Assembly: GCA_951230915.1 (NCBI GenBank)
Contig: OX579636.1
Location: 5,099,001 to 5,163,000 of the forward strand
DNA: 64,000 nt
Origin: Antitrichia curtipendula
Taxonomy: Eukaryota > Streptophyta > Bryopsida > Hypnales > Leucodontaceae
Direction: 5' to 3'
Shown piece after piece: positions 12,786-25,010 of the stretch (position 1 is its first letter; each line of letters starts with the position of its first letter). The position numbers and the translations under genes are program-made. The notes beneath the pieces are model-generated. The model did no database searches and had not been told where the DNA came from. It worked only from the letters and a program-made list of their open reading frames with translations.

Positions 12786-13560
12786 CAGCACGCCCTCGAA
12801 AGGAATGGCGCGATCCAGGGCACGAAAAATGGGCACGACTGAGCCCGAGTCATCCACCGCGGGGAAAATCATCCAGAAGGACCTTACCGGCCCGGTCCGT
12901 CCTTGCGGCGGGAAAGGGGTCACCGGCTCCCCCGGTCACCTGGTGACGCCAAGGGCCCAACCCCCTTCGACGCAGCGCGAAGTGGAAGAACCGCAACCGG
13001 AGCAGCTATGGCGGACCGTGGTGCCCTCGTTGCTGCAACGCGTCTTCCCTTCTGCGGCGAGTGCCCGCTCGCGGCGTCGTCGTCCCCGTTCCGCAACCCT
13101 TCCCCGATGCCGCGCCAGCGCTCCTCCCTGTTTTCTACGTAGGGACTAGCTTTTTATTTCTCCGGAGGCGCTGCGCTTTTATATAACCCTAGTTATGTGC
13201 TACAAGGCTCCGTTCCTGGGCGGCGCGTCGTGCTGTTGTGGCCGTGGTTGGCAAGGAGGCGCTCGCGGTTTTTTCTCGTGCTGCTGTGAGGTCCAAGGAG
13301 GCGCGCGCGCGTAACGGAGGCTTCTCTTTTTGGAGGTACGAAACCCTAGGGCTTGCTGTTGTTTATTATGTGCATGGAGCGGAGTTTCACGAGAGGTTGT
13401 CGCTTTTGAGTTTGATGACTGGAGGTTTTAGTGTGTTTTTTGGCGCCCCCGGCGATGGAGATTTCTGTGGAAGCGCGAGGTGCGGGGATATGGCGCCAGG
13501 ATTGTCGGTACCGCAGGACGATGGTTTCGCATTTTTTTAGGACGCCAAGGGTTTCGGTTT
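12786..13560 (+). promoter_or_regulatory. GC-rich promoter of the EMSY-like gene
   Basis: Base composition changes sharply at about 12786 from AT-rich MITE sequence to a GC-rich, CpG-rich island. A TATA-like TTTATATAA at about 13175 is followed by the telobox-like AACCCTAG, so transcription may start near 13205. A donor-like GGAGGTACGA at about 13335 and the acceptor TTTTTAACAG at about 14804 suggest a leader intron of about 1.5 kb. Open frames in this stretch (12739-13149, 13238-13540) are by-products of high GC. The promoter assignment is an inference. Confidence 0.55.
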
Positions 13561-14030
13561 ATTCAATGATGGACTTTACGAATGCACTAGGAATTTAGTT
13601 GGACAGGACTTTCGAGCTCGACACCCGTTTCTGCTAGCTCTGGTTACAGTTGAGAGTAGTGTCGAGGCTGCTTGCAAGTTTCCAAGGATCTTCGGTTGCA
13701 GTGTTTTTCTCTTTTGGAGGTAGGGATCCCTAGGCTTCGTGCTTTTCTAATATGTGCATGAAAGACTCGCTGGCGAGAGGAAGTGCATTTGCGGAGGTTT
13801 GAGTTCTTTTATTTTATTTGGATCCCCTGGCGACGGAGGTATTTAGTTATCGTGGACGCGAGAAGTGCGGAAATTAGGCTCTTCGGAGTCTAGGTTTTTC
13901 GGTACCGCAGGAGTTTTTTGGCTCCCATGGACTCTTACCTTAATCGGAGATGGATCCAAGGAAATTTCAGTGGAGTACGACTTCCGAGCTGCTCTTGGCT
14001 CAACGCCCATTTCTGCAGGCTCTGGGATGT
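13325..14030 (+). repeat. Diverged tandem duplication in the EMSY-like gene leader
   Basis: 13325-13640 and 13705-14030 are two diverged copies of one unit. Shared landmarks in the same order are TTTTGGAGGTA, CCCTAGG, TATGTGCATG, a GGCGA(C/T)GGAG word, GAAGTGCGG or GAGGTGCGG, TCGGTACCGCAGGA, ATGGACT, CGAGCT and CCCATTTCTGC or CCCGTTTCTGC. Each copy has its own GGAGGTA donor candidate, so the unit may be a repeated first exon plus donor. Confidence 0.7.
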
Positions 14031-14860
14031 CATGCACTGTTGCATAGAATGGGTGTCAGACGCCAGACTCAAGGAGGAGACAATTATGAAACGATACTCC
14101 AAAACTCTACAGCAGGGGTAGTATCATATCTCGCGAGGATTTAGGACTTAGAATGGCACCGGTCTCAAAATAGGAAGAAAGACGAGAGTCGAGCACTCTG
14201 ACACCCCCTAGAGTTACTAGGCTGCTGACAGGTTTCGCAGGATTTCCCACTCTTTTTGAGATATTTTGAACCGTCAAGAGGCTTGCGATTTCATGATCAT
14301 ATGGGGCTGAAAGATGTAGTCTAGTAATTTGATTACTCGAATATGGTTGCAAAGAACAGGGTCTTTCGGCGCTGGCACTTTTTTTTAAGCAGTGGTGGTT
14401 CAGGGAGTCCGTAGGTCTTATTGCCGTCAACAGGGATTTCCGAGTTCCTTATTTTTCATAAATGTTAAGCAAGGTGTGGTTAAGTTGTTGTTCTTGTCTG
14501 TGCTCTGCATTTCAGTAGTCGAATGCATCATGACTGCCCTTTCACTCTCCTTCACTGAAATTAGATTTTTCGTCAGTTTTTGTAGCGGACTGGTCGTACG
14601 TCACACTTCTTAATTTTTATTCTTCTTATAAGCTCCTTCCTGCTAGGATCAGCATTGTTGACTAGTATTTCTTGTCGAGTGATAAAATCAGCCAAACGGA
14701 GGGATGTTGTCGTCCCCCATGCTTTGAAAGTTCCAATCACCAACTTACTCATGTCTTCTCTTTGTCTTGCTCTCAATGTTTTCTTTTCCTTCTTGTTTTT
14801 AACAGTGGTTGGCGATTGTGGAGTGCAGTTGGAATATAGTCATTTTTGGACCTGCCTGGC

Positions 14861-16402
14861 ATGATGGTGTATAACCAGTCGGACAGCGATGGAACCGACG
14901 ATGACGACCTCCCCCCTACCCAGTTGGTTCGGAATCAGAGTGTTAGAAAGGGTCGGCCCAGTGGTAATGGAAAACCATCAAGCTCCTACCACATTGATCA
15001 GCAGATTCGTCAGCTTGAACTCGAAGCCTATCATTCCCTGCTTAGGGCGTTCAGTGCGCAGTCAGAGGTTATTACTTGGACCAAGGAAGGGCTCATGTCT
15101 AATTTGAGGAAGGAGCTAAGAGTGGAAGACGAACTGCATAGAGAGATGCTGGGAAAAGTTACCCTTGATGAGACCCTTCGACGGATTCGGACCTGGAGAC
15201 AAACAGGCGAGGACCCTGGCATGCCGCAGCACCATCGAGACACTTCTCCGAGTCCTGCTGTATCTCAAAGTCGGAAAAGGCAAAAGGTCGGCAATGTTGC
15301 TCCGATTCTCCCTCCCCCTGCCCCTCTGCTCAAACCTGCCCCTCAGACTCTTCCTTCCGCTTCCGGGGGCCGGGGTATGTCTAGCGGCAAGAAGTCCCGG
15401 AGCAAAGGCATTGCCGATGCCCTTATTGTCCCTAGCCGAGGCGCCGCGATGGTTGGGACTCCAGGTCCCCCTTCCGGGCGAGGGGGAGTGGGCAGTGGGA
15501 GGGGTTCAACGCCTTGGCGGAATCACAAGGGTGCAGGTCCGTCTACGGATTCGCGTGTTGAGAACTGGGTGGGTCGGCGTCTCCGTATTCGGTGGCCGGA
15601 AGACAATATTCACTATGAGGCAGTGATTGTAGATTACAACAAGGATACGATGTTGCATTGTCTTGCTTATGATGCGGGTACTCTGGATGAGAGTATTGAG
15701 TGGGTGGATTTGAAGGCAATGGACCGAAACGATTTACAGTGGTTGTCCGAGCCCAGAACCGACCCTGTCATATTGAACGGCAAAGTTCCTGGTCTCACTC
15801 CTCCTGAACGAGGTGCTGGAAGGGGTGTGAAACGTGGCCGAGGGGGTTACGGAGGTGTGGTGGGGAGACCGAAAGGGAGTGGTCAAAGAGGACGACCTGC
15901 ACATGACAAGACCGCGTTGGCCCCGACTCCACAGTCTAGACCGTGGAGAGGAGAGGCCCCTGGTGAAGAAGACAGGAATGGGACAGCCGAGATAGGCCGA
16001 CCGACTCACATCTTTTACCCGGAAGCTGAGATAGTCGCCCTTCTGAAGGAGTACAGCGAAGCGGAACATGCGAAGGACGTGGTAAAGCTGGACCTTTTAA
16101 AGCGGTCGGCCAAGGAATACGAGGAGCTGCTTCAGAAGGGTTTGTCGGCCCTGGCAGCCTACTCCGACGATGGTAGTGAGGATGAGAGAGTCGATGTCGT
16201 GGACTCTCCTGTTCACTCTATGGGTTTAGAGAAGGATCCTCACAGTGTTCAGGAAACAGGGCATCGTCTGGAGGAGAGTGACGAAGAAGATGAGCGAAGG
16301 GATGAGGGCTCCGAGGGCCACAACGGCGGTGCTGAGAGGGAAGTCGCCTCTGATGCCGAGTTGGACAATGCCGACGACGACGGGGATGGAGACGACAGTT
16401 AG
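14861..16402 (+). CDS. EML: EMSY-like protein: ENT domain plus Tudor/Agenet-like domain, single exon
   Basis: One uninterrupted frame of 513 residues from ATG ATG (14861) to TAG. An ENT domain lies at about residues 48-114 (IRQLELEAYHSLLRAFSAQS, LRKELRVEDELHREML, RRIRTWRQTG). A Tudor/Agenet-like fold lies at about 235-287 (VENWVGRRLRIRWPEDNIHY to IEWVDLKAMD). Between them is a Pro/Gly/Ser-rich linker, after them an RG/GRG-rich stretch (about 335-360), a Leu/Glu-rich helix (about 395-435) and a very acidic tail. This matches plant EMSY-LIKE nuclear proteins, which are linked to chromatin and defence regulation and read histone marks through the Tudor part. Arabidopsis family genes are, as I recall, split by several introns, so a single coding exon suggests an ancient retrocopy or lineage intron loss. 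The start follows a likely leader-intron acceptor near 14804. Confidence 0.92.
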   Translation: MMVYNQSDSDGTDDDDLPPTQLVRNQSVRKGRPSGNGKPSSSYHIDQQIRQLELEAYHSLLRAFSAQSEVITWTKEGLMSNLRKELRVEDELHREMLGKVTLDETLRRIRTWRQTGEDPGMPQHHRDTSPSPAVSQSRKRQKVGNVAPILPPPAPLLKPAPQTLPSASGGRGMSSGKKSRSKGIADALIVPSRGAAMVGTPGPPSGRGGVGSGRGSTPWRNHKGAGPSTDSRVENWVGRRLRIRWPEDNIHYEAVIVDYNKDTMLHCLAYDAGTLDESIEWVDLKAMDRNDLQWLSEPRTDPVILNGKVPGLTPPERGAGRGVKRGRGGYGGVVGRPKGSGQRGRPAHDKTALAPTPQSRPWRGEAPGEEDRNGTAEIGRPTHIFYPEAEIVALLKEYSEAEHAKDVVKLDLLKRSAKEYEELLQKGLSALAAYSDDGSEDERVDVVDSPVHSMGLEKDPHSVQETGHRLEESDEEDERRDEGSEGHNGGAEREVASDAELDNADDDGDGDDS

Positions 16403-16835
16403 ATTGTTAGGTGCATGAGAAAGCATGGACGTTCGTGAGCTTCTTGTCCGTTTGAAGGACTGCCAGGCTGATATTGCCCATGTTGATTTGTGTCCTTTTG
16501 AGCTCTTCTGTTTCCCTCCATTTACACTGGACAATGCTTGTGGCAAAATGAGGTGTGGTTTCCGGGGTCGCTGGGTTCCACTTGCCCTGCATCCTGGATG
16601 GGCACTGTTGGGCTGAGGTACTGGCTTCGTTTTTGGGACACGTTCAGAGGAGGGACCTGGTTGTGATGATTGTAGGTATATATTATAGGTCTTCTTTGTT
16701 CATACTTGTTCCGAAGTGTATTAAGAGCACTGCTTTTTCACCTATATGGGAGCATCACTCGATTTCCATTTTTTTAGTGAACCTGAGACTTGGTTGGAAC
16801 TCCTGAAATCCGTACATGAACAGGTGATGTGTTTG

Positions 16836-17798
16836 TTAACCCCTAAAGGACCAAGTGTCCGTTCAACGTACGCAAGAAATCTCAGGTAGGCTCTTCCAAA
16901 GTCATCTTTGGTTGGATGTTCATGAAATTTGGACACAATGTGTAAACATGCACCTCCTTGATGAAAAACTAATTTTTTTTTCGATCGGGTGCCCGGATCA
17001 AAAGTTATGCTGCCCTGAACTTTTAGGGCAGCTTGGGCAATTTGAGAATCTTTGGGGAATCTTTTGCAAAAAAGCTCATCAACTTTTGAAATTTGACATG
17101 TATGAAACTAATAAAATATGGCAAACAATTTTCAAAACACAAACAAATTTAACTCTTCAAATCAAATTCTAAGAAGTGGTAAACTTTATTACCTATATTG
17201 GGGCAATTTCAAGAAAAAACATTGTCTTCTAACTTCAAGCCCTATTATCTTGCAATCTATGAGGTCAAAACTCTTGAAATTTTTTCCACATACTCCAAAT
17301 GTTCATCTCTAAATTTTCACTGTTCGGATTTCAAATAAAAAATTTCCTCATTGCACAAGAAATCATCAAAAAAAAATGATTAGTGTAATGCCTACTCACT
17401 TGACCTCTTTGCATTGTAGGGTGACTTATTATAAGCTAGACATCTCCGTTGCTTCTAAAAATTTTCATGAGTGTAATCAACATCATATAATTATCAATGG
17501 TCAAAATTTTCATTTTTGTGTAGAGCAAAAATTTTACTCCGAGGGCCTGAAGTCTGCTGACCCTATTTCGCAGCAATGAAATTTGTTTTTTTTCTCACTT
17601 CAAATGCTATAATCTTTCAATCCGCGTGTTCAAATGGGCTGAAATTTTTTCCACACCCTTGTATAATATTTCACTTCAATTTAATATGGTTAAAGTTTCA
17701 AAAAAAAATTCTAATTTTTATTTTTGAATAACATACCAAAAATCCCCACTTTTTGACAATGTCACCCTGAAAAACCCCTTCGGTCCTTTAGGGGTTAA
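16836..17798. mobile_element. TTAA-flanked inverted-repeat element, copy A (955 bp)
   Basis: TTAA at 16836-16839, then CCCCTAAAGGACCAAG; the right end, read in reverse, is CCCCTAAAGGACCGAAG, then TTAA at 17795-17798. The terminal repeats share 13 perfect bases. Inside are two related modules (about 17219-17310 and 17590-17690) with a CTTCAA word, AT.TT.CAATC and AAATTTTTTCCACA. A near-end motif CAAAAGTTATGC is shared with copy B. No transposase is visible, so this is non-autonomous. Four-base TTAA flanks with CCC/GGG ends are typical of piggyBac-type transposition. Confidence 0.8.
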
Positions 17799-20540
17799 GA
17801 GCATGGGTATGTTCATTAAGGGGGAGTCATTTGTGGACTGGCAATCCATGGCAATCATTGTTGATGACTTGCTATTTCTCACATTCATTACTGACAAATT
17901 GTTGTACTTGCAATTTCAGTTTCAACTTCTGTCATTGAATTTGAATTTCTGATGATATTTTCTTACTTTGACTAGTTGTTACTTTAGAAGTTGCCATTCT
18001 ATCAAATTTATTCCTAACATAGAAGTACCTATTTCGGACAACCCCCTTGTTATGGTCTGACCTATTGAGGACAATAGTTGGATGCACTATTTATTAAGAA
18101 AGATTCTTTGTTTGCACCTTCTTGTCCACTTATCTCTCCCTTTTCCTTGATGAGGGAGAAGTGCCAAAGCTATTCGCAATAGATGAGTCTGAGATTGGAA
18201 TGGGTCCAAATGAAAAATCTACAGCTATATTGAATAAAATATTCATTCTTGGGAAAAAAAACATAATTCTTTTTGTATTCTTCGTCATCTTTATATTTGC
18301 ACAAATTGAGTTCAGTTTCTGAACAAATTTCCCTTTTAGAGATTGAATTGCTTAACCCTTAATCGATGAGTTGGTCATTGTGGAAATCATTTGTTTTGAT
18401 ATTGTATGAATTGTTGATTTAAAAAAATGAAAAAGTACTCATTGGAAGACAAACTACTATAGAAAACCTTTCCTTTTCATACAAAATTTGGAAGATTCAT
18501 AGTTGCACATTTGTCTTATATGGAGAGATTCTTTGTCATTCATAGTTTGAAAAACATCTTGGGCATCGTTTATGAATTAAGTTGTTTGGAATAAGTACAT
18601 CTACTTTAACGAGTTGGAGGAATGTTGGGGGAAATATCATTTAAGGCTGCTGTAAGATGTTCGCTAAGTCCTCAGAATGTGGCAGGGAGGAAGGTGTGAA
18701 ATGTGAAACAAGGGATGAAACTATCCACTATCCAGTGAAAAGATGTGACGCACTTGGTTTTCAAAAGACTACCAACTCTTGCTGTGAACCTCAATTAGTA
18801 CTAGACTTGAAATCCATCAATAGCTTAATTCAGAGTTTCGGTGGGTTTTGTTGGAGAAAGTTTGAATTGTGGGGTGGCGGCTTTACAATGGCAACCATGA
18901 CAACCATGTTGGTTTGCACATGCCTAGTCACACAAAATCTCTAAAGAGGAAAGTGATTTAAAAAGCCACTCCAATCGGATTTGGAGATTGGCATAAATTA
19001 AGAGTCTATTCACCATGGATCCATGAAATCTCCAAAGAAAAAAGTAACTCAAAAAGTAGCTCGAATCTAGTTAGGAGATTGGCGTAAATTAAGAGTTTTG
19101 TTCACTATGGATGACATCATATCCCATAAAGGATAGAACAAGTGATACACATTCTATAAATGTATTTGGAAGGTGGATAAATTCTTGTGCCTTTAGTTGT
19201 GGAATGGTTCAAGGTCATCTCATTTAGGAACTTAGTTGGAATGTTAGAACTTAGGATAGACTTCCATGCACATATAATTGGTCAAACCTTGTGGAAAGGA
19301 CTAAAGAAATTATATAATTCTACATTGAAATGTGCAATAGTTGTAAGAAGAGAATTGGGATTGATGGTCAAAAAAATTTGGAAGGAGGCTTGTAGAAAGA
19401 AGAGACGAGCTTCCAATTTCCAAAGAACTAATTTTTCAACACTAAATTTGAATTTTTTGATTGCTTTTAATTTGACAACAAGGTAAAGCTACTCCAAAAA
19501 TGTAGTTTCTTCCTACTCACCATGAAGTGAAAGTATCATGGATTTTGGCAAATACAATTCCAACTCTAGAAAATTTATAAATTTATAATAAAAAGTTTAT
19601 TTCCAATTCCAACACACCATAGACAATCACTCATATTTAACCTTCCCAAACTTGTTTTCTTCCAATAGTAGCTACATGATGAATGAAATAAAAATAAAAA
19701 TAAATAAAAATAATTTTTAACAAATAAATGCATTATAGAACAATGCATCTCACAATAATTGACTTAACTTTAATCCTTAAGTGCTCCGACATCCATATTC
19801 TGAACAATGAACAGATGGCTTGCAGGTGCTATTTAGTCCAACTAACTCTTCATTCATCCAATGTAATACTTGAATGTTGACAAGACTACCTTAATAAATG
19901 ACCAATTTCATGAAATTGCTATAAATTATACTTTTGTACAAAGATATAAGCAAAATGTGCCAAAATTTGAAAAAGGATTGAGGCATTTAAGACTTAAGTA
20001 GCAATGAATTGGATCATAGTAAATTACTCTTTCTGATCAAATGGTGATATATGCAATAGAAATTTTTGTCAAAACACAAACTTTGTCCAAGAAAATCCAA
20101 AACTTGGTGGGTACCGTATCAAGACTGGAGTAAATACTACAAAGGTGACAAAGGAGCCAGACCACAGAAAGGTGAGAGATGAACCCAAATTTTCTCAACC
20201 AAGAATCGAAAACCACCTCCCTGAGGTATTTATTTGCATTCACTGGTGCCGGTATCAGTACTACCGTATTCCTAAAAAACCCAGTGAATGTCCACAAGTC
20301 AGTTTACAGCTCTTTCAAAAAATCTCGGTGTTGCCTGATATAAAATGCAAAATTGCGACGCTTGTATTAGCGGAGGTTTCTAAAACTGGTCAACGTGCTA
20401 ACCTTCAACAACAATTTTAATGTGCTCAAAACGAATCCCTTACCTAAACAATGGATCTGAAATACACTCTACGTAATAGTCTGACTCGGGAGACGTCCTG
20501 CACATAATAGGCGGAATATGTACAGGTTGTGGAAGAAAAA
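17799..20540. other. Intergenic, with an 85-bp tandem duplication at 18939-19112
   Basis: No gene is recognised. 18939-19021 and 19028-19112 are two diverged copies sharing GGAGATTGGC.TAAATTAAGA and TTCAC.ATGGAT. The frame at 19187-19486 has no known features. The last 200 bases are probably 3' flank of the GH28 gene on the minus strand. Confidence 0.6.
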
Positions 20541-23260
20541 TCAATGCACGACAGTAAAATTCTCCTGTGTCAGTTCAACACATGGTTTGGGCAACACAAA
20601 AGAGTAGGATCCTGCCACCAGTGAGCAGTTCCAAATGCTTTTCGTTGAGCGGACTTCAAGGGCTATGTTGGCAAGACGAATGTCACGGAAAGGCGACTCT
20701 GGCAGCCCTAATAGTAGACCTGCTTGCGTGATATTTTCACCCACCACATTGTGGACAAGAATGTTCTCTATAACTGGATACGCAGAACGATTCCAGTGTT
20801 CGTCAGGATGTTCTCCATAGTTGCCCATGACAGCGATTGCAGTCTTGACAGAATGCATAACTACGTTTCTCACCGTGACGTTTTTTATATATCCTCCACG
20901 CCCTTCTGAGGTTTTAAAGCGCACACCCCATCTGCCGCCAGAGACAACCATATCGTCAACCTGCACGAGAAGCGCAGTCAGAGCAATGAAATTTGGTCTA
21001 AAGAAAAACGAGGCAGTTATGAAAGCAAGGACGGTCACAACTGACCTGTACGTTGGAAATGCCACCAGACATTTCACTGCCGAACGAAATCCCAGCAGAA
21101 TGTGGGAAAGCAACTATGCGGCGAACTCGAATATGCTTGCTAGGCATGCCAAAAGATGTTCCATATTGATCCCATCCACTCTTGATAGAAATCGCATCAT
21201 CACCAACGCTGATGTAGCAGTCTTCAATACAGACGTGTTGGCAAGAGTCTAAAAATTGACCCCAACAAATAAAAACGTGTCAATCCGACATAACGTCCAA
21301 CAACTACTCCAAATAGCTTCAAAGTAGCCATGAAATACAAGCAACTAATTAGACATGATTTGTAAGTAGTTAGGGGTTCAGAATGACAGGTGTCTAGAAA
21401 TGCATGGAAAATAATCACTCCAGCTGAGACACCGGCAAATAGTCCATGCGGTTAACGATCAACTAGTGCAAAGGTCAGGAGAAGTACCGGGGTCAATACC
21501 GTCCGTGTTCTTAGCAGTTTCAGGGTTCAAGATAGTCATGTGTTTCACCACGACATTCCTGCAAAATCAACCATAATCCGATAATAAAACTTCTGTTCTC
21601 GTAAAGAATATTTTTGTGAAGTTTAAAACATACTTGCCGTAGGCTCATTCAGCAAAATGATCTTGTGGAAGATGAAGAGGAACAACAGGAAGATGCAGCA
21701 AGGGAATTTCTGGCATGACATCGTGAGAAATGAATCTTAACAAAACAAAAACGAGTTTAGGGAAATTACGTCTGGGTTTAGGATGTTACTTGCAATAGAC
21801 TGGATGGATGGTCCAGAATGGAGAATTCTGGAAAGTAAGATTTGAAATTAAGATGTCTTGTGACTTGGTAAGCTCTACCAAATGGGGCCGAGTGTAATTC
21901 AAAGTTTTGTTGAGAAATCCACTCCACCACACCGCTCCTTGGCCATCAATTGTTCCATTATCACCTGAAATCATACGCCATTCTTATAAGAACCTGAACT
22001 ATCACTTATTTAAAGTTTAAAATCCAGGTCCCTGTCACTTTCATTTACAAATTAGATTCACAAGCTCTTAGAAAAAAAAAGGTCATATTGAAAGATGACA
22101 TATTGACATTCTCTGACACTCTGTTTCTATACCTCCGGTTATCAGATCTCATAATTGCAAGTGTGATACTAAATCGGCTAAAACCAAGCAGCTCACTCGC
22201 AGACTGACGGTGGGTTTTAAGAGTACCTGTGATGATAACATCTTCAAGGCCATCGCCATTAACAAGGCTACTATATCTTGGACCTGGCAGCTCGCGACCC
22301 CGACCATATGATGGCAAGCCTGGAACGATTAGGTAGTCTTTCAAATCCTGCACATATATTGGCAAGTAAGCTTCGATTCTTTTATGCACACATTCAATCG
22401 ATTGCAGCGTAATAAAATCCGAATTTCTTCAGAGTAGACGCTTGCATAAACTTCCGTATTCACACCAATTACCTCGGAGCCAAGAATAATAGCCCCGTTC
22501 TCCAGGAATAATGTGAGGTGACTAATCAATGTGATACTTCCAGTGAGCCAGCGTCCCGCAGGAATGTACAATTGTGCACCACCTTTGTCAGCGTAGCTCC
22601 GGAGATAGAAAAAGGCATTCTCGAATGCATGTGTATTCAACGTCTTGCCATCTCCTACTGCACCAAAATCGGTGATGGAAACACTGTGTGGACGTTGTTC
22701 CCAATCATTTACAGTGTGAGCACAGCTCTCCTTTGACTGCCAAAAAGTAACGACATCTGACTCAGAAACAATACAGATATAAATAAATGACGAACAGCAA
22801 TAGGAGAATTGAAAAACACTATTAGCGGTGTATGATAAAACGGCTCGACAAGATATTCACCAACACCCATAATGCAGGACGAAATTCTATAGACACGCCA
22901 CAAGTTACCAAGCTGTGTATCTTGCACAAACTATATAGGTGCGCTCTCCTGTTACAACTTCCTCCAAGTAACAACGCCGAGAAATTTGCAAATATATCTG
23001 TGGAGGTTCTGATATCCGGAAATTAAGATAATTGAACTGAACAGAAGATAAATGGTCAGGTAATCTCTTACTTTTACATGTCCGAAGATGCTCTTGTGAA
23101 AGCCCATGGGACTCGAAGTATCCACAACTCCATCTGACTCCAAGGAGTCGTCGGCCAGGGAGTGGCCTACCAAACATGTGTGCCAAAATTTCTCAGAACC
23201 TACGCAGCTCAACAGGAGGAGTAGAAGTCGTAAGCTCTGGAAGCGGTGCAAGCTTGTCAT
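20541..23260 (-). CDS. Glycoside hydrolase family 28 polygalacturonase-like protein, seven exons
   Basis: Exons (minus strand) 23072-23260, 22473-22736, 22227-22347, 21790-21964, 21488-21558, 21046-21248 and 20541-20960 join in frame with GT/AG borders to give 480 residues. A signal peptide is likely (MTSLHRFQSLRLLLLLLSCV). Family landmarks in order: SITDFGAVGDGKT, GGAQLYIPAGRWLTGS, PSYGRGREL, DNGTIDGQGAVWW, NTDGID (267-272), GDD (289-291) and RFK (355-357). The acidic catalytic residues Asp269, Asp290 and Asp291 are present. The GHG histidine of classical polygalacturonases is replaced (SAGISFGSE, Ala325), as in a plant subfamily with SATIALGSE-type sequence. It probably acts in the cell wall on pectin or a related polymer, but the substrate is uncertain because of that change. 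The nearest Arabidopsis relatives I recall are of the At3g61490/At4g23500 type. Confidence 0.9.
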
Positions 23261-24059
23261 TGGATCTTACGCAGGTAATGAAATGAAGTAATAGAGTTGA
23301 TGTCTACGACAACACCTCCCCTTTGTCGTAATTGATTGCCCTGTTCTCCTATAAGTTTCCAAAATTTCTGTTTCCTGACCCAGTTTGATGATGAGGCTGT
23401 AGAGTTCTCTTTGCCAATAAGACATTAAGGCAGCACACGACCAAGGGTGGTCCTGTCCAGTGACACCATTTGCGTAGGCAAGATGGGAGAAGCTACGTAA
23501 ACTTCTCAAAAGTATGCAAGGACCGACCCAGTATTGAACCCAAAGATCAGGTACTTCTACCGACGATTCAAAAGGACAACAGCACCTCAATTCAAAAACT
23601 GTCGGCTCCAATACTCCACCCTGGAATACAATCACCGACGAGTTCAAAATGTTAATTCAGATGAACCAGTGGGCTGTATCAGTGAGTAGAAACATCTCGT
23701 CACTCCCATTCGTGATGGGACGCCCATCTTACGAAACGAAAACATTTCGTGAAACAAGACAAAAGCTTGACGATACATGATAGGGCTTTCCTTCAGCTGC
23801 GAACCAAAATATAATAGAAGTGACGAAAAAGAAAAAGTAACAGCGACCATTCTCATCTTGGCGTACAATCTGACCGTGCGTTCTTATCTGCACGATATTT
23901 CATAGGTGGACTTAGTCTCCGGCGTGCGACCTGGGCAACCTTGACATTACTAGGTATTCGTGTTTCACTCCACCATTGCTTTTCCATGCCACTATGTCGG
24001 TCAGTTCATGACATCTAAGATAAACATCCCTGTATCGATACAATAGAGAAAGTAAAATT

Positions 24060-25010
24060 ATTTCTGACTAACACTTTAAATTTGCACAAACGAATATCAC
24101 AGCTACACGTCAGGCACTCTACACAAAACGACTCTCTTCCACTCCTGAGCATCGTAAGAACAAAATCCACAACGAAACATCACAACATCAAGATCTGCGA
24201 ACTCGGTCCCCTGACAACTTCAAATATGCGTTATTCAGATCTCTATGAACAACGAATAGCTCTTACCAATCAATATAAGGCGTTCGTGCCGGTCATGTAG
24301 TCGCAATTCTTACTAAACCTTAGGGTTTAGATCTCAACCAACAGCCTGAGCTAGGAAGTGACAAGATAGGCAGAATCATAGAACTCTCTGCCTCTGAATC
24401 AACCAAGAATTGACACTCGGAGACGAATTCTAACGGCTCACAAACAGATCACCAAGGGAACTGACACCTCTAAACATCAACACGAGCGTCACATGGCAAT
24501 TCCAAATCTCCGATATCCAGTTCCCTAGCGAACAACAAATAGCTCTGGCCTGTCTTGTAATCCACAATTCCTACTACGCCTTAGGGCTTAGATATCCACC
24601 GACAGCCTGACAGCAAGGAACTTACGAGAAAAAACAGAACAGTCTCACAAAACAATCAGCCCCAGAATCAACCAAGAATTGGCACTCGGAGACGAATTCA
24701 ACAGCTCACAATCACCTCACCAGTGGAACTGACAACACGAACGTCGCATGGCAATTTCAAATCTCCACTATCCAGATCCCCTAGCGAAAAACAAATAGCT
24801 CTATCCCGTCTTGTAATCCGCAATTCGTAAAACGCCTTAGGGTCTAGATATCCACCGACAGCCTGACAGCTAGGAATTGACAAGAAAGCCAAAACAGTCT
24901 CGTAAAACTCTCTGCCCCTGAATCCACCAAGAATTGAAACTCGGAGACGAATTTCAACAGCTGACAATCAGCTCACCAATGAATTTGAAAACTCCAACGA
25001 TCTCCAACAT
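24060..25010 (-). repeat. Tandem array, about 255-bp unit, in the GH28 leader
   Basis: About three and a half units. Landmarks recur at about 24318, 24580 and 24835 (CCTTAGGG.TTAGAT or TCTAGAT then CAGCCTGA) and at about 24405, 24665 and 24920 (CCAAGAATTG.CACTCGGAGA). On the minus strand each unit carries a TTGGTGA or CTGGTGAGG donor-like word, so the unit may be a repeated first exon plus donor of the GH28 transcript. A TATA-like TTTATAAC on the minus strand at about 25215 would fit a start just downstream. The long plus-strand frame here is a shadow. Confidence 0.65.

Noticed and set aside
12739..13149. 136-codon Arg/Pro-rich open frame
   Set aside because: Spans the MITE/GC-island border and depends on high GC; fits promoter and leader sequence.
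15734..16069. Minus-strand frames across the EMSY-like gene
   Set aside because: Shadows of a strongly supported plus-strand coding exon.
16836..17798. TTAA elements as PIF/Harbinger MITEs
   Set aside because: A 3-bp TTA or TAA duplication would leave one flank base free, yet it is fixed in all four copies, and the termini do not resemble that superfamily.
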